A DNA stretch of 48,320 nt. Origin: Ichthyobacteriaceae bacterium (GTDB lineage Bacteria; Bacteroidota; Bacteroidia; Flavobacteriales; JADGDT01). The stretch lies in NCBI GenBank assembly GCA_016744755.1, contig JADGDT010000013.1, positions 1 through 48,320 on the forward strand. The letters are read 5' to 3'. Position 1 is the first letter of the stretch. The number at the start of each line of letters is the position of its first letter. Below the pieces are notes generated by a model that made no database searches, was not told the DNA's origin, and saw only the letters and a list, made by a program, of their open reading frames with translations. Shown here one piece after another: positions 18,794-26,791 of the stretch. The translations under genes and the position numbers were made by a program.

Positions 18794-21005
18794 GGTTTAA
18801 ATTATAGTAATCTAATACTTCTTCTAATTCAATATATGTATCTATTTTATTGATTGCCAAAGCTGAAAAATCAACAACACGCTCTAATTCTCTTTTTACA
18901 ATATTTCTTTCCATATCGTAATATCCTTCATCTTTATCAGCTTTAGGCACTACAACTAAATCATGAATTATTGCAATCCTTTTATCTGGATGAAGACGTA
19001 ATACTCTGCCTCTTCTCTGAATAAACTGTCGTGGATTTCCTGTGCTAGCACAAAAAATAGCTAATTCAGATCTTGGTACATCAACACCCTCATCAAGACA
19101 TTTCATAGATGTAAGAACATCTATATTTCCAATGCCAAAATCTGAAAGTATCTTATCTCTATCTTTTGATTTAGCTGTAAACTGCTTAACCATTATAGAG
19201 AAATCTACATTACTAACTTCTTTAGTATATTTATTAATTAAATCTGCATCTTCTTCATCTTTTGCAGAGTTATCATCATCTATATCAAAGTCAGGATATT
19301 TACCCTCAGGAACATATATCAATGAATATTTTAAGCTTCCTCTTTTTTTGTATTCGCTTAAGAGTATCTCTTTAAACTTTGGCAATTTGCTTTTAGCCTT
19401 ATGAATTATTCTTTTACGTTTTAATAGTAGAATTTCAACAACTGGATCTTTTTTATATGTTCCAGTATTCGAATCGAAAAATTTCATTAACACTTGTGAG
19501 ATTTCATAATAAGCTCTTAATTCTTCTGAATCTAATTCGACTAGATGTGGGTAATACTTAAACTTAGATAACCATCCCATATCTAAAGCTTTCTTCATAC
19601 TAAAACTATAAACATAAGGTGGCTTATCATCAAAAAAAGCTTCTATACTCTTATTTCCTATCTCGTCATATTTTCTATTTGGTGTTGCAGATAAACCAAT
19701 TCTGTTTTTCAAATGGATTGTTGGTAGAACTTCTGAAACTTTCCCTGCTCCCATATTATGAGTTTCATCGGCAATAAGTATTGTATCATTACTTAGTTCT
19801 CTAAAATAATCTTGAAACTTTTTTCTATGAAATGAAGCATACGTGACAACTACAATAAATGATGTATCAATGTATTTACTTGCAGTATTAAAAAAGGATA
19901 AACTGTCACTCCACTTTGTTTTAGAGCTAACTGTGATAATGTTTCTATAATTAAACCTATTACATTCCTCCTTCCATTGGTCAATTAGTTCTATCGTGGG
20001 AACAATAATCACAGCCTTATAAACCCCTTTCTCTTTATATCCCTCTAATACACAATTTAGAGCTGTAATAGTCTTACCCGTTCCAGTTGCCATGGCAAAA
20101 ATACCTTTATAATCATTTTTAACCCATGCTTGGTAAGCTTCTTTTTGATATTCTCGTGGTCCAGATGGAAAAGGGAATCTAGGTGTTGATTTTATTTTCT
20201 CAATTTTTTCCTCGAACTCATCATTCTTTGCTTTGAACTCTTTACTCAGGTTTTTAGAATAAAATTGTTCTCTACTTGTAAGTTCTAAATCAAGGCTATC
20301 AGATATTAATTCATCTAAGTTCTTAGTTATTCCTTTATCTTTAATATAGTTAGTAAGCTCATCTTTTTCAAGGTAGGTGTAGTTTTTATGTTCTTTATTA
20401 ATAAGTTTTTCGAAACGTTCACTAAAATCTCTAATCTTATTATTTGTTGTGTCAATACCTTCATTCCAATCAAGGGAAACATCAATATTCTCGGCATTAT
20501 TTAATAACGCGTTACCAGTAAAATTTGCACTACCACTATAATATATTTTGTTTTCACCATCATAAGCCAATCCTATTTTATTGTGTGCAATGCCACTTCC
20601 TTTAGGTTTAACAGGCTGTATAATTAATCTATCATTTTGTTTTAAGAACGAAAGACAATTGTAGAAATGATTTTCTCTCTGCTCCAGAACTCTTTTTAAC
20701 TCATCCAGTTTAGTGTTGTCGGTAATGTAATCAGGCTTTTTTTCTGATACATGTGTATCATCAAATATTAGATCTGCATCCTTTTCAGATATTGACTCAT
20801 TTGTAACTATACGTAACACACCATCATTCTGTATAAACTGAGCCATACCAATAGCCAATACACTTATGGCTCCAGAGCTAAAATAACCTAACTCAAGATC
20901 AAGTGTTTTAATCTCTGGCAGTATATCTAAGTAAAACTTCAGAATAGGATATTCTGAATCAGAATGATATGTTTTTGTTGGCGGGTATTTTATATATTTA
21001 AGCAT
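18777..21005 (-). CDS. PLD-like nuclease domain fused to DEAD/DEAH helicase (SspFGH-like component)
   Basis: AHNKIGLAYDGENKIYYSGSANFTGNAL (HKD/PLD); FAMATGTGKTITAL Walker A; LIADETHNMGAG; RQFIQRRGRVLR motif VI. Confidence 0.9.
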   Translation of the reverse strand: MLKYIKYPPTKTYHSDSEYPILKFYLDILPEIKTLDLELGYFSSGAISVLAIGMAQFIQNDGVLRIVTNESISEKDADLIFDDTHVSEKKPDYITDNTKLDELKRVLEQRENHFYNCLSFLKQNDRLIIQPVKPKGSGIAHNKIGLAYDGENKIYYSGSANFTGNALLNNAENIDVSLDWNEGIDTTNNKIRDFSERFEKLINKEHKNYTYLEKDELTNYIKDKGITKNLDELISDSLDLELTSREQFYSKNLSKEFKAKNDEFEEKIEKIKSTPRFPFPSGPREYQKEAYQAWVKNDYKGIFAMATGTGKTITALNCVLEGYKEKGVYKAVIIVPTIELIDQWKEECNRFNYRNIITVSSKTKWSDSLSFFNTASKYIDTSFIVVVTYASFHRKKFQDYFRELSNDTILIADETHNMGAGKVSEVLPTIHLKNRIGLSATPNRKYDEIGNKSIEAFFDDKPPYVYSFSMKKALDMGWLSKFKYYPHLVELDSEELRAYYEISQVLMKFFDSNTGTYKKDPVVEILLLKRKRIIHKAKSKLPKFKEILLSEYKKRGSLKYSLIYVPEGKYPDFDIDDDNSAKDEEDADLINKYTKEVSNVDFSIMVKQFTAKSKDRDKILSDFGIGNIDVLTSMKCLDEGVDVPRSELAIFCASTGNPRQFIQRRGRVLRLHPDKRIAIIHDLVVVPKADKDEGYYDMERNIVKRELERVVDFSALAINKIDTYIELEEVLDYYNLNLEKDN

Positions 21006-21036
21006 TTATGGTTCATGGTATTCGTTAATTTGGGGT

Positions 21037-21270
21037 TCAAAAACCATCAGAAAAAAACTCTTCTAAACTTACATTTAGCTTATCTAAGATTCTTTTTAAC
21101 GTATAAATATTTAAATTGGTTTTACCCAATTCATACTTACGGTATTGGGAACGCCCCATACTAAGTTCATCGGCAAAAACTTCATGATTAGAATACTTAT
21201 TTTCTTTTCTAATCTTTTCAAGTTTCTCACCTACTTTAAGTAAATACTTTTCTTTTTCCGATAATTGCAT
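21037..21270 (-). CDS. XRE-family HTH regulator heading the SspFGH/E operon
   Basis: IRKENKYSNHEVFADELSMGRSQYRKYELGKTNLNIYTLKRIL HTH_3; ORF track starts at a TTG (21300), ATG at 21270 more likely. Confidence 0.8.
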   Translation of the reverse strand: MQLSEKEKYLLKVGEKLEKIRKENKYSNHEVFADELSMGRSQYRKYELGKTNLNIYTLKRILDKLNVSLEEFFSDGF

Positions 21271-21274
21271 ATAA

Positions 21275-21327
21275 TTGTTAAAACTCGTGATTTTTAACAA
21301 ATTATTACTCCTGTTAAAACAGGAGTA
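21275..21327 (-). promoter_or_regulatory. Two perfect inverted repeats upstream of XRE gene (putative operators)
   Basis: TTGTTAAAA-N8-TTTTAACAA (21275-21300) and TACTCCTGTT-AA-AACAGGAGTA (21306-21327). Confidence 0.65.
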
Positions 21328-21545
21328 TAGACATGATGTTTATCACATGCTAAAATATGTCCTATCCATATAATACATAATAACTTGGTTAAATATAACA
21401 CTGATTTCAAGTATAAATTTATTGATATATCCTTGCTCTGAAATTATTTATAAAACCTACTATAAAACTATAATTCATCATTGCCATAAACTGAATTGAA
21501 AATAAGTTATTTACTATTTCATAAAAATAATGAAAACACAATAAT

Positions 21546-21588
21546 TGTAACGTTTGTACCTGTAATTACGTTACATTAACTATATTTG
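21546..21588 (+). promoter_or_regulatory. AbiEi promoter with 8-bp inverted repeat and Bacteroidota -7 box
   Basis: TGTAACGT (21546-21553) / ACGTTACA (21568-21575), then TATATTTG (21581-21588, TAnnTTTG). Confidence 0.6.
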
Positions 21589-21608
21589 CATAAACAGTAA
21601 ATAGATAA

Positions 21609-22334
21609 ATGAGTTTCACAGGTACAATAAAGGAAAATATAGCACAGTTCAAAGATGGATATGTATTCACGTACAGTGATTTTAACATAGATCCTAAAAA
21701 TGAGAGTGCTTTAAAAGTTTCTTTATACCGATTAGTTAAATCAGGTAAAATAGTTAGATTCTCAAAAGGTCGTTTCTACAAACCTAAAAAAGGAATAATC
21801 GGCAACTTAAAACCAGATGAGTACGAAATTGTAAAAGATTTGCTCAACGATGAAAATAAAACAATTGGGTATGTTACTGGCTATTCAATTTTCAATGCTC
21901 TAAAATTAACTACACAAGTTCCTAACGTAATTCAAATAGGCGCTAACTTTGATAAAAAAGGAATAAAAAGGAATATATACACAATTAAGTTTGTACGTCA
22001 GTGGAATGAAATTACAGCTGAGAACACTCCCTTACTACAGCTTTTGGATTGCATAAGATTCATTAAAAATATACCAGATACAACAATAGAAGTCTCTATT
22101 AAACGTATCCAAAGTTTATTAAATGATCTTTCTGATGAAGAAATTAAATCACTTACTCGTTTAGTTTTAAACTACCCTCCTTCTACAAAAGCTCTTACAG
22201 GTGCAATGCTAGAACTATTAGATTATGATAAAGAGTCTGATGAAATATACAAATCACTGAAATTAACAAGTTGGTATAAATTCAATATTGATGAATCCTT
22301 CCTACCCAACAAACTAAAATGGAAAATACAATGA
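21609..22334 (+). CDS. AbiEi-family (type IV TA) antitoxin
   Basis: N-terminal wHTH then GRFYKPKKG...EYEIVKDLL...GYVTGYSIFNALKLTTQVPN typical of AbiEi/DUF6088. Confidence 0.8.
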   Translation: MSFTGTIKENIAQFKDGYVFTYSDFNIDPKNESALKVSLYRLVKSGKIVRFSKGRFYKPKKGIIGNLKPDEYEIVKDLLNDENKTIGYVTGYSIFNALKLTTQVPNVIQIGANFDKKGIKRNIYTIKFVRQWNEITAENTPLLQLLDCIRFIKNIPDTTIEVSIKRIQSLLNDLSDEEIKSLTRLVLNYPPSTKALTGAMLELLDYDKESDEIYKSLKLTSWYKFNIDESFLPNKLKWKIQ

Positions 22335-22426
22335 TATTACATACAGATAAAGGCCTTCTTGAAATAGCAATTTATATTGATTTAGGTGAAACTAATATTA
22401 GAAGATACATTAATAGACTATTTTAG
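22331..22426 (+). pseudogene. Collapsed AbiEii toxin remnant (31 codons)
   Basis: ATGA overlap with antitoxin stop; MILHTDKGLLEIAIYIDLGETNIRRYINRLF* starts like AbiEii then ends. Confidence 0.55.
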
Positions 22427-22443
22427 CAAAAAAATATACTTAT

Positions 22444-23808
22444 ATGCCCGAACAACAGAATATAGAATATAAACAAAGTTGGCATAACGATTATCTAAAA
22501 TGGATTTGTGGTTTTGCCAATGCTATTGGTGGAATAATATACATTGGTAAAGATGACGATGGCAATGTTGTACATTTGAAAGATTACACCAAATTAATGG
22601 AAGATATCCCCAACAAGGTTCGTAATGCAATGGGAATAATTTGCGATGTACAGCTACAAAAAGAAGATGAAAAGAAATTTATATCTATAAAAGTAAATCC
22701 TTATACAGTTCCAGTTTCATTACGTGGTAGATACTATTACCGTACTGGTAGTGCCAAAATGGAATTAACAGGAGTAGAATTAAATGAATTTTTACTCAAA
22801 AAAGCTGGAAAGACTTGGGATGATGTTATCGAAGAAGGTGCCACAATTGAGGATATTGACGACGCAAGCCTTAATAAAATTATAAGTGATAGTAAAGAAA
22901 AAGGAAGAATGCCAGATACTTCTGGTTTAAGTACATTTCAAATATTAGATAAACTTAGATTAACAGAAGGTGACAAATTAAAAAGGGCTGCTCTTATTTT
23001 ATTCGCTAAAGACCCAAATAGATTTTACCCTAATATTCAAGTTAAGATTGGACGTTTCGGTAAAGATGCTTCCGATTTAAAATTTCAGGAAATTATTGAA
23101 GGTAACTTGGTGCATATTATTGATGAAGTACAAGTCCAACTTAATTATAAATTTTTAACACGATCAGTTAATTTTGAAGGGTTACAGCGTATAGAAAAAG
23201 GAGAATACCCTATTGCTGCACTTCGTGAGATATTACTAAATGCACTTGTTCACCGAAACTATATGGGAGCGTCAGTTCAAATACGTGTATTTGATAATAA
23301 ACTTACTGTATGGAACGAAGGTACTTTGCCTTTTGGTTTGACTTTAGCCGAATTAAAAGAAGAACATAATTCACGTCCTAGAAATCCGAAAATAGCCGAA
23401 GCTTGTTTTAAAGCTGGTTATATTGATACGTGGGGAAGAGGAATATTGAAAATACTTAACTCTTGCAAAGAAGCAGAATTACCTGAACCTGAAATTAATG
23501 AAAAAGAAGGTGGCTTACAGGTGGTACTATATAAAGAAAATAGAACAATTGATGTAGGTGATAAGTTGGGTGATAAGTTGGGTGATAAGTTGGGTGATAA
23601 GTTGGGTGATAAGTTGGGTGATAATCAGCTAAAGATACTAGCAGAAATAAATAAAAACAATACAGCAAGTATTACCTCTCTATCAAAAATAATAGGAGTT
23701 AGCACCACAACTATTGAAAACAATATATCAAAACTAAAAAAATCAGAGTACCTAAAAAGAATTGGATCAGCAAAAGGAGGATATTGGCAAATAATTAATA
23801 TTAATTAA
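22444..23808 (+). CDS. AlbA_2 (Schlafen-like)/RecG-C-like ATP-binding transcriptional regulator-type protein
   Basis: EYKQSWHNDYLKWICGFANAIGGIIYIGKDDDG; ALREILLNALVHRNYMGASVQIRVFDNKLTVWNEG; C-terminal wHTH. Confidence 0.88.
   Translation: MPEQQNIEYKQSWHNDYLKWICGFANAIGGIIYIGKDDDGNVVHLKDYTKLMEDIPNKVRNAMGIICDVQLQKEDEKKFISIKVNPYTVPVSLRGRYYYRTGSAKMELTGVELNEFLLKKAGKTWDDVIEEGATIEDIDDASLNKIISDSKEKGRMPDTSGLSTFQILDKLRLTEGDKLKRAALILFAKDPNRFYPNIQVKIGRFGKDASDLKFQEIIEGNLVHIIDEVQVQLNYKFLTRSVNFEGLQRIEKGEYPIAALREILLNALVHRNYMGASVQIRVFDNKLTVWNEGTLPFGLTLAELKEEHNSRPRNPKIAEACFKAGYIDTWGRGILKILNSCKEAELPEPEINEKEGGLQVVLYKENRTIDVGDKLGDKLGDKLGDKLGDKLGDNQLKILAEINKNNTASITSLSKIIGVSTTTIENNISKLKKSEYLKRIGSAKGGYWQIININ
23557..23624 (+). 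repeat. 12-bp in-frame tandem repeat GGTGATAAGTTG x5 plus partial copy
   Basis: Encodes (GDKL)5-GDN; identical copies 23557-23616 then GGTGATAA. Confidence 0.97.
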
Positions 23809-23959
23809 GTATAATAAACGATTATTAGTACAATCGCCATCGTGTATAAAAACGATAATATATGTAAACACCAAGTGACCTTTTAAAATAATTTGAACCA
23901 TCTTAAATTAAATAGTAATTATCCTCTTTTACCATTAGATAGCAGTTATTAGCCACTTA

Positions 23960-23979
23960 TTGTTGCCTAGTTGTTGTCC
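23960..23979 (+). promoter_or_regulatory. Two TTGTTGCC-like repeats (putative integrase arm-binding sites, right)
   Basis: TTGTTGCCT at 23960 and TTGTTGTCC at 23971, same orientation, 11 nt apart, 38-57 nt left of attR. Confidence 0.55.
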
Positions 23980-24016
23980 AAACATCGTAAGGCACTATAA
24001 ACACTATTAAGAGTAC

Positions 24017-24034
24017 TTTCTGTATTGGCAAATA
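24017..24034 (+). repeat. Putative attR (duplicate FCIGK-stop coding sequence)
   Basis: ttc tgt att ggc aaa taa = F C I G K stop, outside any mnmE gene. Confidence 0.78.
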
Positions 24035-24078
24035 AGCCATGATTATAAAAGCATAAAAAAGCTAAGAAAAGCCAATGA

Positions 24079-24104
24079 AACCTCGCAATAGCGAGGTTTT
24101 TTTT
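24079..24104 (+). terminator. Rho-independent terminator
   Basis: AACCTCGC-AATA-GCGAGGTT followed by T-run. Confidence 0.88.
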
Positions 24105-24270
24105 ATGCCTAACAATTTTTTTAGTTTTCCGATTTTTTCCCATTTTTATCACTGTTTCGTACCCTTACATACCTCGAAGCTCTATAAGAAAAAAAGTAGA
24201 TTTTCAAGGGAGAGGTAAGTTTACAAAATTAAACACTTTTATACACTTTTAACTTAGGAGTTACAAAATA

Positions 24271-24657
24271 ATGGCAAAATTAAAGATACAAAAGGTATGC
24301 GAAAATTGTAGTAAAGTATTCGATGCACAGAGGACTACAACAAGGTATTGTTCTCACAAATGCAACAGTGTCCATTACAAGTTAAAAGCTCGTGATTCTA
24401 AGATTAATAAAGCTAATGCAGACACAATCAAAGTTGTTAATAAACCTATTGAAGATATTAAAACAAAAGAATTTCTATCAGTTAGTCAAACGGCTAAACT
24501 AATTGGATGCTCAAGACAAGCTATTTATAAAATGATTAATTCAGGAAGGTTAAAAGCAAGTATAATAATGGTGAAGAAAACCATAATAAAAAGATCAGAT
24601 ATTGAACTTATGCTCGAACAGGCTATTACTGAAAAACAACCCAGAATGTATTTATAG
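24271..24657 (+). CDS. Second Zn-finger/HTH excisionase-like protein, paralogue of 358..723
   Basis: CENCSKVFDAQRTTTRYCSHKCNS...YKLKARD aligns to CEYCKNEFVAKTTTTRYCSHKCNS...YKLRVKE. Confidence 0.72.
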   Translation: MAKLKIQKVCENCSKVFDAQRTTTRYCSHKCNSVHYKLKARDSKINKANADTIKVVNKPIEDIKTKEFLSVSQTAKLIGCSRQAIYKMINSGRLKASIIMVKKTIIKRSDIELMLEQAITEKQPRMYL

Positions 24658-24674
24658 TTAATAACTATTATTAC

Positions 24675-24833
24675 ATGGAAGAAATAGTTGTATTATTTGG
24701 AGTTTCTCCAAAAGCACTGTATGATATATTAAAACGAAATAACATAAAAAAAGATCCTCTTCCAATAAGCTTACTTTTATTACCTGTAATTATAAGTTTG
24801 AAGCTGGTGGTGAAAGTTTTATACGATAACTAA
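24675..24833 (+). pseudogene. HTH (excisionase-like) remnant
   Basis: MEEIVVLFGVSPKALYDILKRNNIKKD then unrelated sequence to stop. Confidence 0.4.
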
Positions 24834-24937
24834 TTGCATGTAAAGGCAAGCATGCCATTAGAAAAATCTGATCATGTATTATATTAAATACAAAAAGCTT
24901 ATATTTGTACTGAATAAAATACAATTTATATAATATA

Positions 24938-25231
24938 ATGAAAAATAAAAATCAAATATTGTTCCCTAAACACCAGAGAATACTTGATAAAGTAGGTGAG
25001 AATATTAAAGTTGCACGTATGAGAAGGAAACTTACTACTACCCAAGTGTCAGAACGTGCCAACATTAGTAGAAATACTTTGTATTTATTAGAAAAAGGAA
25101 CACCTAGTGTATCGTTAGGAGCATTGTTTAATGTTTTAAGGGTTCTAGGATTACAAGACGATTTTTTAAAATTAGCATCGGATGATGAATACGGTCGTAA
25201 ATTACAAGATTTAGACTTATTGAATAAATAA
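24938..25231 (+). CDS. hipB: HipB-like XRE antitoxin
   Basis: XRE HTH, 1-nt gap from hipA-like gene. Confidence 0.85.
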   Translation: MKNKNQILFPKHQRILDKVGENIKVARMRRKLTTTQVSERANISRNTLYLLEKGTPSVSLGALFNVLRVLGLQDDFLKLASDDEYGRKLQDLDLLNK

Positions 25232-25232
25232 T

Positions 25233-26489
25233 ATGGCAAAGAATAAAACAGGCATATTTGTATATGCAGATTGGCTTGGAATGGCAGAACCAAAGCTTTT
25301 AGGCACACTTACGGCTCAACATGGTAAAGATAGAAAATCGTTTAGCTTCAAATATAACAAGGAGTGGTTAAATACTAATGAACAATTAATATTAGCCCCT
25401 GATATTAGTTTCTACTCAGGGCATCAATTTCCAAATAGTAAAGATAATTTTGGAGTGTTGTTAGACTCTATGCCTGATACTTGGGGTAGAACGTTGATGA
25501 AACGCAGATCGGCTATTATAGCCAAAGAAAATGAGACTAAATCACCTGTATTATACGATATTGATTTCTTGCTAGGTGTTTATGACGAAAGTAGAATGGG
25601 AGCATTGCGTTTTAAGCTTGATGAAGATGGTGCATTTTTAGATGATAATAAATACCAGCCTACACCACCTTGGTCGTCTATTAGAGAATTGCAATACAGT
25701 GCCAAGATGTTGGAGAGTGATTCAAAAAGTGATGAAATTAATAAATGGATAAATATATTGATGGCACCAGGCTCTTCTCTTGGAGGAGCTCGTCCTAAAG
25801 CTAATATTCTTGATAATGATAATCATCCATGGATAGCTAAATTCCCATCGAAAAATGATGTGATAGATAAAGCTAAATGGGAATACTTAGCATACTTACT
25901 GTCATTAAAGGCAGGAATAGATATGTCTAACTCTAAAATTGAAAAGATTGCTGGAAACTACCATACTTTCTTTACTAAACGTTTTGACAGACTCAATGGC
26001 GAACGTGTACATTTCGCATCGGCAATGACCATGACAGGTAATAACGAAGATACCATTAGAGATAATACTGCAAGCTATTTAGATATTGCAGAGTTTATAC
26101 AATACAACGGAGCTCAGCCTACAAAAGATTTACATCAATTATGGAGAAGGATAATATTCAATATTGCAATTTCTAATACCGATGATCATTTAAGAAATCA
26201 CGGTTTCATTCTTACTAATAAGGGATGGATATTATCTCCTGCCTATGACGTAAACCCTTCTATTGACAAAGATGGTTTAGCATTGAATATAGATATGGAT
26301 AACAGTGTATTGGATATTCATTTAGCTCGTAGTGTAGGGGAGTATTTTCAATTAGACAACAACGGTATGGATTTGATAATTAAAGAGGTTAATGAAGCTG
26401 TTATTAGTACGTGGAATGAAACAGCTATACAAATAGGTATTTCACGTGCAGATATTCAGTTAATGGAACATGCTTTTAGAAAGTTGTAA
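25233..26489 (+). CDS. hipA: HipA-family serine/threonine kinase toxin
   Basis: SSLGGARPKANI, FNIAISNTDDHLRNHGFIL, LSPAYDVNPS motifs. Confidence 0.92.
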   Translation: MAKNKTGIFVYADWLGMAEPKLLGTLTAQHGKDRKSFSFKYNKEWLNTNEQLILAPDISFYSGHQFPNSKDNFGVLLDSMPDTWGRTLMKRRSAIIAKENETKSPVLYDIDFLLGVYDESRMGALRFKLDEDGAFLDDNKYQPTPPWSSIRELQYSAKMLESDSKSDEINKWINILMAPGSSLGGARPKANILDNDNHPWIAKFPSKNDVIDKAKWEYLAYLLSLKAGIDMSNSKIEKIAGNYHTFFTKRFDRLNGERVHFASAMTMTGNNEDTIRDNTASYLDIAEFIQYNGAQPTKDLHQLWRRIIFNIAISNTDDHLRNHGFILTNKGWILSPAYDVNPSIDKDGLALNIDMDNSVLDIHLARSVGEYFQLDNNGMDLIIKEVNEAVISTWNETAIQIGISRADIQLMEHAFRKL

Positions 26490-26607
26490 AGTCTTACTAT
26501 TTCAATTTAATTATTCCTTATACCTATGTATTAGTGCGATAATAAAATTCTTTCCAAATTTTGGTAATTCTTTACAATACCACTATACCTGTAGTATTAC
26601 AACACTT

Positions 26608-26645
26608 TTACTAATATTTGGTAATCTTATTAGTAAGGGTTTTTA
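26608..26645 (+). terminator. Possible terminator of first hipBA operon
   Basis: TTACTAAT (26608-26615)/ATTAGTAA (26629-26636) followed by gggttttt. Confidence 0.4.
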
Positions 26646-26791
26646 ATCTACTTTAAAGTCTACCCAATCAATTACAGTTCCATCACATTTAGGAGCATTT
26701 ATACAATATATATGTTTTAATCAATACAGATTATATGCAATAACATATAAGTTATTAAAATAAAAGCATTCTATATGTTTTTACATATAAT

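Larger units (their letters stand above)
89..24034. mobile_element. Integrative genomic island inserted at the 3' end of mnmE, carrying integrase, primase-helicase and phosphorothioate defence cargo
   Basis: Integrase next to mnmE 3' end; imperfect 18-bp direct repeats (89-106 ttttgtattgggaagtag; 24017-24034 ttctgtattggcaaataa) flank the segment; backbone genes resume further right. Confidence 0.82.

Noticed and set aside
19042-19404. 120-aa plus-strand ORF and other antisense ORFs (e.g. 1457-1645, 3947-4141, 11251-11508, 12813-13091, 17407-17598, 17698-17907, 18253-18495, 24952-25308, 31115-31315, 35489-35881)
   Set aside because: Shadow ORFs opposite well-supported coding genes
21271-21300. 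N-terminal extension of the XRE ORF (TTG start at 21300)
   Set aside because: Extension MLKITSFNNY covers a palindrome and the internal ATG at 21270 gives a normal XRE start
23557-23624. CRISPR array
   Set aside because: Uniform 12-bp in-frame tandem repeat without spacers inside a coding region
23967-24152. 61-aa minus-strand ORF
   Set aside because: Spans attR and the terminator hairpin; no support as a gene
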